Origin: a virus
DNA: 56,309 nucleotides
Virus record (IMG/VR): IMGVR_UViG_3300020465_000022
Coordinates: 1 to 56,309 of that record
Reading direction: 5' to 3' (one strand)
The translations under genes were made by a program, and so were the position numbers. The first letter of the stretch is position 1. Each line of letters opens with the position of its first letter. The notes under the pieces were generated by a model. That model was given only the letters and a program-made list of their open reading frames with translations. It was not told the origin of the DNA and did not search any database. Below, piece after piece: positions 25,867 through 40,800 of the stretch.

Positions 25867-28800
25867 ATGGCTGACGATAAGCAATATAGTAAATTACCTG
25901 CTAACCAACAAACAACAGCAGTCAAAAACTTTTTTGAAAGCACCGTTGAACAGTTGTTTAGTAAAGCAAATATTGAACAAGTTTCAGGATTTGTTGGTAG
26001 AAAAGAATACGAACAGTTTGAACCTACAGACCGTTATGTCAGTCAGCCTACCAGCGGAAGAAACTTTTACAGTTTTGAACCAGTAGTAAGTTCAGTAAAT
26101 CAAATAAGTGGTAGAAGTGAAAACAATGTTTTCTTTGATGACTTTGCTAACATATTAGAAAGTTATGGTGCAGATACATCAAAACAAAATGTACTTTTTG
26201 ATTCAGAATTTTACAGTTTCTTACCACCAATTAACATTGACAAATTTATAAACTTCCAAGAATATTTTTGGAGTCCTACGGGCCCTACACCTAAAACTAT
26301 AGAAGGTACAGTAACAAATCCAATTAATATTGAAAAAGATATTTTAGGAAAGAAAAGTTATACAGCACCTGACGGAACAGTATTTAAAAATGGTATGATA
26401 GTAACCTTTACAGGAAACTATGCAATACCTTTATCATATCAAGACGACCAACGTTGGATCATAGAAGGCGTTGGTGAAAGTATTATATTATTCAACAGAG
26501 ACCAAAACTTTGCAACTACATTTGCAACAGAATTGAATATACCTTTTGACAATACATTAATTACCAGTACAGATGAATTAGTAAGCACACCTGGTACTAG
26601 CATGTTAAGTGGTGGTCTTATTGGATTAGCGGATCCGGATGGCACTACAATCACAGACTCTAACAAGTTTACAGATTATGATGGATATGTTTTACATTAT
26701 AATGATAGGTATGCACCAGGCGGAAGAACTCCAGCAGTTGGTTATGTTAGTATGTCACAAGTTGATCCTGATTCAGGACAGCCTTTATGGGCAGGTTACA
26801 TTACACCAATTGGAACATCACTACAATATGTTGTAGGAGGTTCGGGTGCATTCGATACGCAACCTTTTGACAGTGATAATACTCAAACAGTTCCAGACTA
26901 TATTATGATGCAACGTGGAGCAAAAGATAATAATGTATGGAGTAGAATTAATTTTTGGTATCATAGACAAAACTTTTTGGACGTTGGTGACCAACTCCCA
27001 GCCAAAAGTGCTAGAGCAACAAGACCTATTTTAGAATTTGATAGAGACCTTGAACTATATAACTTTGGTAAATTGGGTGTTGATTCAGTTGAAATATCTT
27101 CTTATGATACAACATACTCAGAAGTAGACGGAAGACCTACTAACGGAGTTGTAGATTCTGTTACATTAAGAAGTGGTAATAAAATTTTGTTCCCATCAGA
27201 AGAACAAAATGTTAGCCAATACATATATCAAGTAGAAAGTAGCACAGAAGCAACTGTTTTTGCAGACGTAACTAGTTCAACAAATATAACTTTAACATCT
27301 ACAAATGATGATATAAAAGTTGGTGCAGTTGTTAGTGAGCCAGGAAATAGTTTAAACAATATTACAGTAGCAAGTATTAGTGGTACAGCACTTGTTGTTA
27401 ATTCAGCAATTAGTATTACTGCAGGTACAGTATTAAGTTTTGATGATAGAGTAATTTTAAAAAGAAAACCAGCAAGTACAAATCCTGCAGGAGCAGTTGA
27501 TGGTGATGCAAACTTTGTACCATATACACCTACAACAGGTGATGTAGTCAGTATTAAGTTTGGTGCTAATAAGCAAGGTGTAGAATATTACTGGAGTGGT
27601 ACTGCATGGTTAGAAGGACAAAAGAAAAATAAAGTTAATACTCCAATACTATTTAATGCTTACGATGTAAACAAAAAAGCATTAGACAATGAAGCAGTAT
27701 ATCCAAACAGTATGTTTATAGGAAATAAAATTTTCTCATACAAAGAAGATAATACAATTGGTGCTACAAGAGACACCGTATTGGATATGGCATTGTCATA
27801 TAGAAACTTTAATAACTTTAGTGAAATAGTTTTTGTAAACAATTTAGATGATGACTTAGTGTCATATAAAGCATTTGGGTCTACGCAAGATTCATTTGTA
27901 AAAGGTTATGTGTATTACAAACGTATATTACCAAACGGTGATTCAGAATATTGTACTACTTGGAAAACACATTCAACAAAAGCAAGTCAAATTGTAAGAG
28001 ACCAATATATTGTTAGTCAAAAAGATGTTGATGATGAGAGATTGCTTTGGAAAATTAGTGCAAAGCCAACTGACAATGCAAACAGCATTAGAGTTTATAT
28101 AAATGATAAAAGGAACAAAACATTTAGTTTTGATCCTAATCAAACTGCAATTACATTTAGCACATTTACATTCAAACTAAATGACGTAATTGATATAGAA
28201 ATAAAAACTACAGAAGGTAAAATTACTGCTGATGACAGATTCGGTCATTTTGAAGTTCCTGCTAGTTGGGTAAGCAATTATGAAAATGCAGACATTAAGG
28301 AAATATCACAACCACAATATTTAGAACATTTTAGAAACTTTGTTAAGAATCAAGAATTATTCAGTGGAGATCCATTAGGTTCTAACAACTTTGATAATTT
28401 AGAAAAAGACGAAACTTATGCAAACAGAATTATTCAAACAGATGATAGTTTGCAAATGGCATCTTGGCTAGTAAGTAATGAAAAATTTAATATCATAGAT
28501 GCAATTAATTTTAATGCTAACGAATATGTAAAATATAAAGCAAGACTGAAATCAGAAATTAAAAGATACATAGATAACAATGACACATCTACTATGAGTA
28601 ATAGTGAGATATTGGAATTTGTTTTACAAAATGTTATTGCATTTAATCCTGGTAAGTTAGTATTCGATTACAGTTACATGTTAGCATTTGGTGACAAGTA
28701 CACAGAAGAAAAAATTACAATTAACAATGTTGCCACTAAAAAATATACTCTAACAAATTACTTAGATTGTAATAATGTACAAAATACAATTTATGTTTAT

Positions 28801-31800
28801 GACCAAGTAAACAATGTTGACACAATGTTACTTGTTGATAAAGATTACACTATAAACAGTCTAAATGGTGTTGTAACATTAGAGTTTACATCAACATATA
28901 CACTTACATTAGGCAATATAATTAAAGTTAGACTGTTTGACTTAAACAGAGAAAGCACACAAACTCCCCCAACTCCAAGTGCTATGGGTATTACACCTCT
29001 ATATGTACCTGAGATTATAAGTGATACAAGTTTTATAAGTCCTATAAATGTTATTGTTGGACACGATGGTAGTAGAACAGTAGCAGACAATGATTTGCAT
29101 GATAACATTTTATTAGAATATGAAAGACGTGTTTATAACAATGTACTACAAGAATACAGAGATAAAGACAGTCATCCTGACTTAAACGTACACACTATCA
29201 GACCTGGTAGATTTAGAAATACAGGTCTGTCTAGAGAAAACTTTTATAACTTAATAAGAAATGATTTTAATCAATATGTTTCAAGAAACGATGTTGATTT
29301 TGTAAAAAATGAATTTTATGACACTGATAACTTCTTTACATGGAATTATAATAGTGGCACAACTAGCCCAGGCTATTGGAGAGGTATATACGAGAGTTGC
29401 TACGATACAGAAAGACCACATACTCATCCATGGGAGATGTTAGGGTTTACTAAAAAACCTACTTATTGGGACTCAACTTACGGTACAGATTACACAAGTG
29501 AAAATAAAAAACTTTGGAATGATTTAGAAGAAGGTAAAATTAGAGGTGGTTCTAGAGAGAACTTAACTAACAATAAGTTTAAAACAAATAATCCATATAG
29601 AAGAATAGGATTAAAAAATGAAATACCTGTTGATGAAAATGGAAACTTAGTAGCACCAGCAAACATTATCAGTACAGCCGCTACAACTAAAACAATAGAC
29701 TTTATAGAAACTACTACAGGTACTGCAACTGCAAATGCAAATAGTTTTATAAAAACAATTGATGGACTAAGTGTTAAAGAAATTGGCAGTAACATTTTTG
29801 TTAGTTCTACAAATGGTGTTAATCATGAAGTTGGAACTTTTCCAAGCACAAATAATACAGCATTTATAGACTTAAACAAAGTATCAAATTATAACATTGT
29901 TTCTCTTGCAGGTAACAACAACAGCACAACATATGGTAGTGCTACATCAACAGGAAATACTTCTGTGGGTGTTGCAGTAAATGGTGCATTAATATTTAAC
30001 GGTAACACAGGTGTACAACACTCTGAATCAAGTTCATTTAATTATGATGCTATGTACAGAAATGATGTAGACAGAGATAGTGCAGGTGGATATCCAGACA
30101 GAAATAATTTGTACGGATATGTACAACCTAGTCCACAAACAGTTGGTTTAACTGAGTGGGCAACAGATAGTCACTCACCAATTGTGGGTTGGGCATTTGA
30201 TGGATTCCCTATTTACGGACCATATGGATATACAGATAGACTTAACGTTTCATCTGATATCAAAAGATTACAAAGTGGTTACAGTTTAAAAACTACAACA
30301 AGAACAACAGTTGGTGGAACACCTACAGGCGAATTTATAGAAGATTATGAATACAGCAGTACAGGTGCAGACTTAGACGAATTCAACGGACGTTTTGGTA
30401 TTACTCCAGAATATCCAAGTGGTACATATTATTATGTAGCAACAATAGACGCAGACAGCAAACCTGCATATCCTTATACAGTAGGAGGCAAGTTTGCAGG
30501 AACATTACAAACAGAAGGACCATTTGCCGCATACGGTGAAGAAAATGCAGGTGGTAATTCTCATGGTAAAATTGGATACTTTTATCCATTGTACTTAACA
30601 GTAGATTCTGCTTTGAGAGAATCTACATCAGGTGGATATCATACCCACACATTTAAAGAACATCCTGGTGTTAAGTTCTATATGCCTAATCAATTTTCAA
30701 ATCATGGCACAGGTTCATACCCAGAAGGAACTTACACATTATACAGTTCAGCAAATGCATTAGATTCAGGTACTGCAACTTATACATTAGCAAGTACAGA
30801 AACAATCACATTTGGTGCAACTACAAGTTTAACAAATAACACATGGAAATTCAGTGACGGTGCACCTGTTGAAAATTCATGGAAAATTTCTGAGGGTTAT
30901 CCATTTGCGATTGCCTCAGCATTATATCTTACCAAGCCTGGTAAGTTTGCCAGTGTGTTTGCAGAGCCACAAAAAATAGTTCGTGGTTCTGCGAACACCA
31001 ACCAATTATTAGAGAATGCTAACTTTAGAAGATTCAAAGTTAAAAATAGTGTTGTACACGGAAGTAAAGATGACGACAACAAATTAAGAGCAAGTACTGG
31101 ATATACACAATTTATAGATTCATATTTGAGATTCCAGGGACTTGATACACATACTGAATTTGCAATTCCATTTGCATCAGTATCAAGTAAATTAGGTAGT
31201 AAGTTAGCAGGTTATATTGACAAAGATACAATGACTGTATTCTTGGATAACTATACCACTACAGGTAATAGTTCAAGTTTAATACTTCCACAAGAAGATA
31301 TACAAGTAGATGTACACATAGGTCCATATGCAACAACTAATGACTATACAGGTGTATTAGTAGAACTAACAGAAGATGCAAAATACAAAGTATTTGGATT
31401 TAATAGTGTTAAAAAACATTTTGATATAGAACCTAGTTTTAAAGAAGGACCTAGAACACAAATAGAAGTAGGCGGTGAACCTGCAGACTTTACTAATTTT
31501 AGTAACACAACAAATTATCCTGCAGGTGCTATTGTTAAATCAGGATTCAATTTCTTTAGAGCAAAAGAACAAGCAAATGCAGGTACTAGTGTAACAAATA
31601 CAGAAACATGGGAAAGACTTGCAAGTTTACCACAAATTGGTGGTGCTAGAGCAACACTATTCTTAGAAGGTACTGGACAAGTTGAACGTGTTGAGTATGG
31701 AACAGAATATGAAAAATTAGAAGATGTGTTTGACTTATTAATCAGCATAGGCAGACAACAAAAGAACATGGGATATGTGTTTGACCAATATGATGACAGC

Positions 31801-34800
31801 ATAGGAGACGTAAATGACTGGACATACAGTGGTAAACAATTCCTATTCTGGACATTAGGAAATTGGGCCGCTGGTAATACAATTAGTTTAAGTCCTGGTG
31901 CAGGTAAACTTACATTCCAACCTAATATAGGTAGAGTAAGTCCTATATTAGAATCAGACCAAGGACAGTTTAGCATTTTAGACGAAGAAGGTAAAGTTAT
32001 TTTGCCTACAGAATGTACCATAATAAGAGAAGATACACAATTGATTGTTAGTCCTCCAGAAGGAAAACAACTGTATGGTATTATTCTTTACACAAATGAA
32101 ATAGAACATTCAATGTTGATTAACAACCGAACAACTTTCGGTGATACTATATTTGATGACATATTTGGATCAAGACAAAAACGTGTTAAACTAAAAGGTA
32201 AGAGAACAAAAAATTGGGACGGTACTTTAACAGCAGAAGGTTATTTAATAACAAGTAACGGCTTGAAACCAAACTATGATACTTTAGCAGATGACATGAG
32301 AAGGTACACAGAAATTGGACATGTGCCTGTTGAAAAGAATTTATATGAATTAACCAGAAGACAATATGGTTATGCAGAGAAAAAATATCTAAGAGAGTTT
32401 GAATTAATCAACGACAACCAATTTGATTTTTATCGAGGAATGATAAAAAGTAAAGGTACTAAAACAGCAATAGAGACGTTGCTTAATAGTAATAAAGTAT
32501 TAGTACCGGGTTCAGTAGCAGTATATGATGAATGGGGACTGAAAGCAGGTGAGTTTGGTGATACAGAAAATGAACAAAGTTTAGATTTAAAAATAACAAC
32601 TGATGAAATTACAAGTGAATCACAACTAATACAAATTGCTTACCCTGAAAACATTGTTAGTAAAGTTAAAGAAGTTGAAGTCCTGGATAGAACAACAGTA
32701 TTCTATCAAAGACCTATATTAGAAATTGAACCACCACCAGCAGAGATTCCAGGATCTTTCACATACGGTGGAGGTACAACTGCTAAAGCAACAGTTAATA
32801 TTTCACAAGACGGAACTATTAGTGATGTAACAGTTGATGAGCCAGGATATGGTTATACAATTAATCCTGCTGTTACAGTTATTGCGGCTCAGTTGCTAAC
32901 AGCAAATGTAACAACAAACTTCTTACAACCATCTGCTATTACAACCAGTGTAGAAATAGGTGGGTCAGCATCAGGACAATACGTTGACCATGGTGGTATA
33001 TTTACTGGAGCAAATGCTTTAACAAATGGTATGTTTATAACAGACCACTTTGCACCGTCGGCTAATGCTAACACATTTGTTGACTTTACAGGACTATCCA
33101 ACATACAAGCAGTTGCTAATTTAATTAATAATACTGCAGAAGTAAACGCAAACATCAGTGCTAATACTACACTGATTACAACAGTAGACGGCAGTGGTAA
33201 CTTAGTTGAAAATTATCAATTAAATATTAAAGGTAATGACTTTTCATTAAGTAATTCAAATACTCAAATAGGTAATATTGCAAATGTTAATTTGCAAGGT
33301 AAGAGATATCAACCAAGACAAAGATATAGTTTTGAAAGTGCAAATAGTACAACACATAGTGATGTAGTAATCACAGTTAATGGTAACAGCACAACAGGTA
33401 ATGCCGTTGGTGCTGGTGGTAATATAGATTGGGAATTTGATCCAGGCAGTAGAACAACTGTAATAAGTGACAGAGGACTGGTAACAGGAAATGTTTCACA
33501 AACATTTAGTTTCCAACCTCTTAGTACAGCAAACATAAGCACATTAGCAGGATCTATTGCAACAGATAACTTAAACATTATTAATGGTTCTTATCCTCAC
33601 ATAGAAGTTTATGTTAATGGTAGTTTGCTTTCTGACAAATTAGAGTCAGACGCAACTAGCGGATATACAATTACTAATGTTGACTCAAATACAAATAATA
33701 TCATATTCCATGATGTAAGTCAGTTACCAGGTGGTCAATTAGATGCCCAAGCAAATATTTTAATTGTTGAAAAATCAACTGTTGATTTTACAGATACATA
33801 TCAAGGTGATTTACCAGGTAGCACTCTTAATATTAAAGTGTTTGCCAATGATGCCTTAGCGGCTAAACTAGAACAAGTTAGAACATTTGAAATTACACCT
33901 GACGATGAAAGTGATAACACAATCTTAATTGATGTTGACGATGCAAGTAGATTAGTAGTAAGACCATCAGATATGGCAGAAAAAAGTCTATGGCCCTTGA
34001 CAAGTAGTGTTAGTTATGTTGGTATAGTGGACAGTAAGTATGATCCTTTACCAAACTCAGGATATGTTTCCAAGTATGATGTAGATTACCAAGCAATGGA
34101 TTTAAGTGATGCTAGAGAACTGTTTAATTCAGATGTGAGAAGACCTAAAGAAATTCCAGGTGTAAATGATATCATTCATTTTGCTAGAGGAGAACACAAT
34201 GAGTTTGATGTTTATGAATTAGAAAAAGCAAATGTTTCTAGAATGTTTGTTGAATATGACGATGTTAATAATCAAAGTATTTTGTTCTCAGACGTAAGTT
34301 TAGATAACTTATACAAAGACAAAAATCAATTAGAAAGAATTACTGCTCCAATTTCAGGAGCAACAGCAGATGGTACAAATGTAACATTTACTGCAACACA
34401 ATTATTTAAGAAAGGCGATAAAGTTACAATATCAAATGTAACACCAAGTGTATTTAATTTAACAAATGCAAATATTATTGCGGCAAACATTTCAGCATTT
34501 ACAGTAGCAAGTAACATAAGCGGTACATACTCAGGTGGTGGTCGTGCAACAACAGATTACGATAATACATTATATTATGATAGTGTTATAGCATTAAAAG
34601 GAAATACAACATTAGGACCAAATGTTACATGGGCAGGTAACTTAACAAATGCAGAAGGTGATAAACTATTTGATCCTACAGCATTAAAGATGAATGAAAA
34701 ATTAATGCTGTATGTTGACGAAACTCAGATATCGGATCAAGCAGTAGAAGTTGCCAACATTACTTTTAATCCACCAACTTACAGAGCAATATCTACTATT

Positions 34801-37800
34801 GCTCCAAAAAATAGTGGCTCAATTACTACTATGGCAAACTATCCTAATGGTTCAGTTAGAGATAGTGCAAACAGCAACTTTAGTGTACAAGCAAACGTAC
34901 TAACAGGTGGTGATGTACAGATATCATTGGAAGAAAATGCCAACGCATCACCTAACAGAAGTAATATAGCAAATGGCAGATATGTAAGATTTGTGGACTC
35001 AACAAGCAGTACACTAAACAATAATGCGTTTGTTATTAGTAATGTAATATTTGGTGATGGTAATGTAACTAATACATTAACAGGCTTTGCAAATGTAGGA
35101 CCTATTGTACAATTAGAAACTTCAAACATCACAAGTAACACAAACATTGTTTACATAGATGAAGTTAAAGACGCAAACGGTAGAGTGCTTTGGGAAAATG
35201 AACAAGCAAATGCACAACTAGGAAATTATTTACAAGATTTTGATATTGCAAGTAATAGATTTTTCTCACCAACAGAAACATCATCAAACATTTTTATTGA
35301 TGGTGTAAATTTACATGCTAACGGAAAAGTAAATTATGTTGTATTAAGTGAAAATATTGCAGTATCAAGTAACATAGCCGCAAATACAGTTATTAACACA
35401 ACATCTGTACAAGCACAATTTACAAATGCAAATACAAAGATAACAACATTTACTATTAATGATCCGGGTGTAAGTTCAAATATTGCTCCAGCAGATTTAA
35501 CTGCAAGTGTAGATGATGGGTTATTGGTTACAACAGATGCAAATGTCAGTAACTTGATTGCAGGTGATACAGTATATGTTAATAGAGCAGGTGGATATAC
35601 CGATACATACATTTTAAGAAAAATAGAACCTAGCGATACTCCTGCAGGAACACAAACTGGTAAAATACTATTAGATGGTTTCTTCAGTGACCCGCTTTCA
35701 AACACATTAACTGTAAATGGTGCAGTTACAGATAGTCCAAATGTTATATTAAATGGCTCTCTAGTAAACGTACAAGGTGGTATGTTAGTAAGTGGTACAG
35801 GTGTTACTGCTGGTACCAAAGTTGTTGATGTAACAAGTCTAAGCAATATTACATTAAGTGCTAACGCAAATATTTCCAATGGTGCTACATTAACATTTAC
35901 TGAAGATACGTTTGGAAATGCAGACATAGTTGATTCAACAATTACAGTTACAACAAGAGAAAACCATGGACATCCAACAGATGGCACAGATAAGATTATT
36001 GGACAAACAATAACCATTGCAGACTTTGGTGCTGAATTCTACAACAAGAATTATACTGTATTAGATGTACCTAGTGACAATACCATTGAACTAGAAGGAT
36101 TTGGATTAGGACACCCACATGCACCAGGCGATGGAAATACTTATATTAACAAACAAGCATTCGATATGTTTGGCACAGGAGCAACACAAACAAGAGGTGA
36201 TTTAGACAACTTTACTGATGACAATGATGATGGAATAGATAATAGAGTTCCAGTATTAGTTGAAACTTCACAAGGTACATATAATATAGATGGTGCAGAT
36301 GTTGTTACTAGAGCATACAATTACTTAAATGCAGATGAACTTGTTGATGAAATAAACAGACAACTTATACAAAAACAAAATAGTGTAATGGACACAGGTT
36401 CCTTTAACGCCGGATTTGCAATACCTAAAGGGTCTCTAAATGCAATGAAGCATAGTATATTTGGACCAATGGGAAGAAAAGCAGGTGGACCTAAAGCAAT
36501 TAATGGTGCTGGTCGAATTCCAACTATACCCCCAGGATTCCAAGGTGCACCACAGATTAATAATACAGCCATTAACATGGCTAATCCAGGATCGTTCTTA
36601 AATCATTTTGGAGCAATAGGGCCTGCAGGAGCAGGTGGTGGATTAGGATTTAATCCATTCCCTGGTGGAACAAATGTTTCGTTTACACCAGTAGGACCAA
36701 TTAATTTACCATTTAATCCTGTGAATAATACAGGAACACCTCCACAAGTTCCAACACCAGGTGCAGGTGCAGGTGGTACACAGGCTCCGCCTTCACCACC
36801 GCAAACTCCTATACCACCGATAGTACCTCCAGTACCACCGGCTACACCAACACCTACATACAACAGTCCTAACTTGTCCAGTACAGTTAAGGTCGATTCT
36901 ATAGGAAGTAATTATGGTGTAACAGTTTTGAACTTGGATACGATTAAGACAATAACTCAATTTGATGAACCTTGTCCTCCACCTCCGCCACCGCCACCGC
37001 CACCACCGCCTAAGCCAGATGCGGTAACAGTTTGTGAAAAAGTTTCTAATACTAAAGGAACTGGTGTAACAGAGTGGAAAACATTTACATTTACAAGTAA
37101 TAATCAATTTGACTATACTGTTAAAATATTATTTGACATGTATAGTGCAAAAGATAAAATGACAGTTTATCAGAGTAGTTCTGCAAATCAAGGATCAGGT
37201 AGAGTAATTGCTACTACACAAGGCAGTCAAGGACTAGCATTGATGGATCAAAAAGAACTTAATGAGTTAGGAGCGGCATTTGGAATTGGTTCAGGCAGTT
37301 ATTATGGTGGACTGAAAAATTATGTGGGACCTGATGGTTCAGGTTTCTTAACATTTGCAGGTAAATTAACATTTAGTTATAATGCAGATAATGGTAGATA
37401 CATACATGTTAAATTAGAAAAAACACCTAAAAGAAGTATTGCATATAGATACTTTATGTGCTATCCGCAAGACGCAACATCAGGTGCGGCGCCTAAATTG
37501 CCTACACCTCCTGTAGCGGCTTTTGTACCACCAAAGATTCCATTAGGTAATATCCCACTTGGTATTCCAAACTTTGGAAACTTAATGGCAGGATCGTTAG
37601 GACTAGGAGGCGGAACTCCAAACTTTAACTTCTCTGCTCAAATAGGTGGTATAGGTGCTTTGAGTTATTCATCACTACCTATTAATATAAATTTAGGAAC
37701 AAGTAATAAGAGTTTACAGGCAAAAAATAATCCATTTGGATCAACTGTGGCTTCGGGTACTCCTACATATAGTGCTACCACACAAAGTGGTGCAACCAAT

Positions 37801-40800
37801 TTATTAACTTCTAATCAAGGAGCAGGTGTAGTTAATTATGGTGGAGGAGGAGTTGCTGGAATCAGTGTTCCTACTGTACCAGCATCCGCAGGAACACCTG
37901 TAACAACAGGAACTAAATTTATCTCATTGGCGCCATTAGCCAAAGCAAATGGCAAGTATCAACCTGTACAACCTCCTGTACAAATACCTGTATGTCCTCC
38001 AAAACCAAGAGTAAAAATTTGTGGTGAGCCATTAGGAGTAGGTAAAGGTGATTCATTTAAGATTGATGATTGTACAATTGATATGAACTTAGGTGCAAAT
38101 GCAACATTAAATAATGTTAAGAATGCAATTGAAAGTCAATGCGATAAAGTTATTGTAAACATTAGTTCAAGTCCAACAACTAATGAACAATGTTTAAGTA
38201 TTATTAAAAAGAGTTCAGACCCAATGGTTATTAGAAATGGGTGTGCAGGTGGTGTATTTAAAGAAGTACTAGACTATGCGGCACAAAAAACTAACCAAGT
38301 AAACTTTAATTCGCATCAACAACAAGATGCACAAAATAATCCAGCGGTTAATACAACATTCCAAAACCAATTGGGAGCGGCATCAAATCAGAATGATGCA
38401 TTCACAATGATTACTCCTGCTAGTGTTTCTAGTTTTGTAACAAATACAGTTACAGCAGACGAGAAAAAACGTCAAAACATTATAGCACAAAGAAGTGGAG
38501 TTGCAGGTACAGGTTATAGAGTAATGGATATACTAAGGGTTGTTGGTGGTACTCCTGTAGTTAGAGTACCTGCTTTGAGTATAGAATCATTAACAGTAAA
38601 CAATGCAGGCTCAGGATATTTAGACCAAAACAATCAAGCAAGAGGATTAGAAATCAGAATAGGTGATCCAAGTGATCCAGGTGGTGGCGCACAAGCAGAC
38701 ATGAATAACATTGTGTTTGATACTAATGGTGGACTTGTAGAGATACCATTACTATCAGGTGGTAGAATGTACAGTCCAGAAAATCCGCCTACAATCACAG
38801 TAAAAGGTTTAGGTAAAAATGCAAGAGTTTCTGCAAAATTTGCCACTGCAAAACCTGTAGAAAGAGTTGCTAAATTTGTTATAACACAAGTAGGTACAAA
38901 CGGAGAACCTTTAAACTTTGCATGTATTGACAGAGGTGTTTACAAAGAATTCCCAAGTGACCTAGATAGTGGTTTACCATTAGAATATGATATACAAAGA
39001 CAAACTCCGTCAGACAAACAAAGTGATGTATTAGGTACAGCAGGATATGAGGCAGGTTCAGGTACAGGTGCTAGAATTTATTTAACATCAAGATTTATAC
39101 CAGACTGTTCAGAAAAAGGTAATGCTTTAACAGACTTAGGATTAAATGAAGGTGTTGTTCCTAAACCATCAGATGCAGAACAATTAATGGAAACAATTAA
39201 TGACTATCCAATATTTGGCCCAGACGGTTTCCCATTGTTTGGTGCAGAACTTATAGATGACGGCAATGGATTCCAAATATTAAAAATTGGTGGACCAAAC
39301 ATTGATGGTATAAGACTTGGTGATGAACTTAATCCAGGTTTATTAGACTTACTAGGAATATTGCCAGGTTCATACATTAAAGATCCATTACCAGAAGCAG
39401 TTAAAATAGACACTGGTGACGGTGGTGGTGACACAATTGGTTTCTTGGGTACAAACGAGATTAATACAACAGCAGGTGATGTTATAGGTGGCAATGCTGG
39501 TATGTTCACATACACATTGTTAGATATCAATGGTGGCAATACACCTAGACCATTTGAACTAGATAAAAGAATTAAAGTTGATGGCTTAATGCTTAAGAGT
39601 TTAAGACATGCAACGCCTCCAACAGGTTTTGAAAATATGGCTAATGTATGGATTGACCAATACGATGCAAATGGTTGGGCATACTTAGAAGCAAATACAG
39701 TTATTAGAAAACAAGAAAAATTAGTAGATGTAAAACGTATTACAGACGTTATAACATATGATGAGGAAACAGCACATAAAGAATTTGATATAGATTTATA
39801 TGATCCATTCAAAGGTGTTATACCAGGATTTATAAGCAAGGATATAAACTATAGAAGTACAGTAGATCCTTGTGTATATGATCCTGCAAGAACAGAATGG
39901 GGTAGAGAGCAAGTAGGTACAACTTGGTGGGACACATATAATGCAATTTATCAATGGTACGAACAAGGATCAGGTGCATATGGCATCAGTAGATATGTTG
40001 ACGGCATGGTTGAAAAAGTAGGCTACAACAATACAGAAAGAGCAATTGGTTGGGGTGAAAGATTCCCTAGTTCACAAATTGAAGTTTATGAATGGGTTGA
40101 AAGTATTAACTTGCCTAATGCATATGAAGGACCAGGTGTTGTAAAAGATCCAAATGCATTTGTTGTAGAAAAACATGTGGACAATAGAAGCGGTAAGACT
40201 GTACAATATTATTACTATTGGGTAAGAGGTGTTTTAGATGTAAGTGATACAGCAAAACAAAAATATGGTAGAGACAGAAGTGTTGCAGACTTAGAAAGAC
40301 TATTAAATGATCCTTATGCAGAAAGAGTTGCTTTTGCAGGTATTATTTCACCTGACGGAATGATTGTTAATACACTATCTGATTTAATTAAAACAGATGA
40401 AAGTATTTTAAGTGTAAACTTCAAACGTAAAGATCCAATTGCAAGTCAGAAACATAGTAGTTGGAGACTAATTGGTGAAGGCGACCCACAAGAAAGTATA
40501 CCTGAGAATTTAAGTATAAAACTAATAGACAGTTTAGCAGGTTATAATGCAATTAATCAAGTTGTACCAACCAAAGGATTGAGTACAGCAGAACGTTACG
40601 GTTCTAAGTTTAGACCTAGACAAACAATGTTTAAAAATCTCAAAGATGCTAGAAAGCAAATGTTTGATGCATTAAATGAAATCTTTAGAGAAGTTAAAAT
40701 GGACAGCACGTTCTTAGATTGGAGAACAAAACTTCCTGCTACATTAACTTATTTAGATACTGTAAATTGGTTTGAAAAACTAAGAGTTAGTGGTATTGAT

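Noticed and set aside
39204-39839. 211-codon minus-strand open frame inside the giant gene
   Set aside because: It is an antisense shadow without ribosome site; the giant frame is continuous and coding-like through this stretch.
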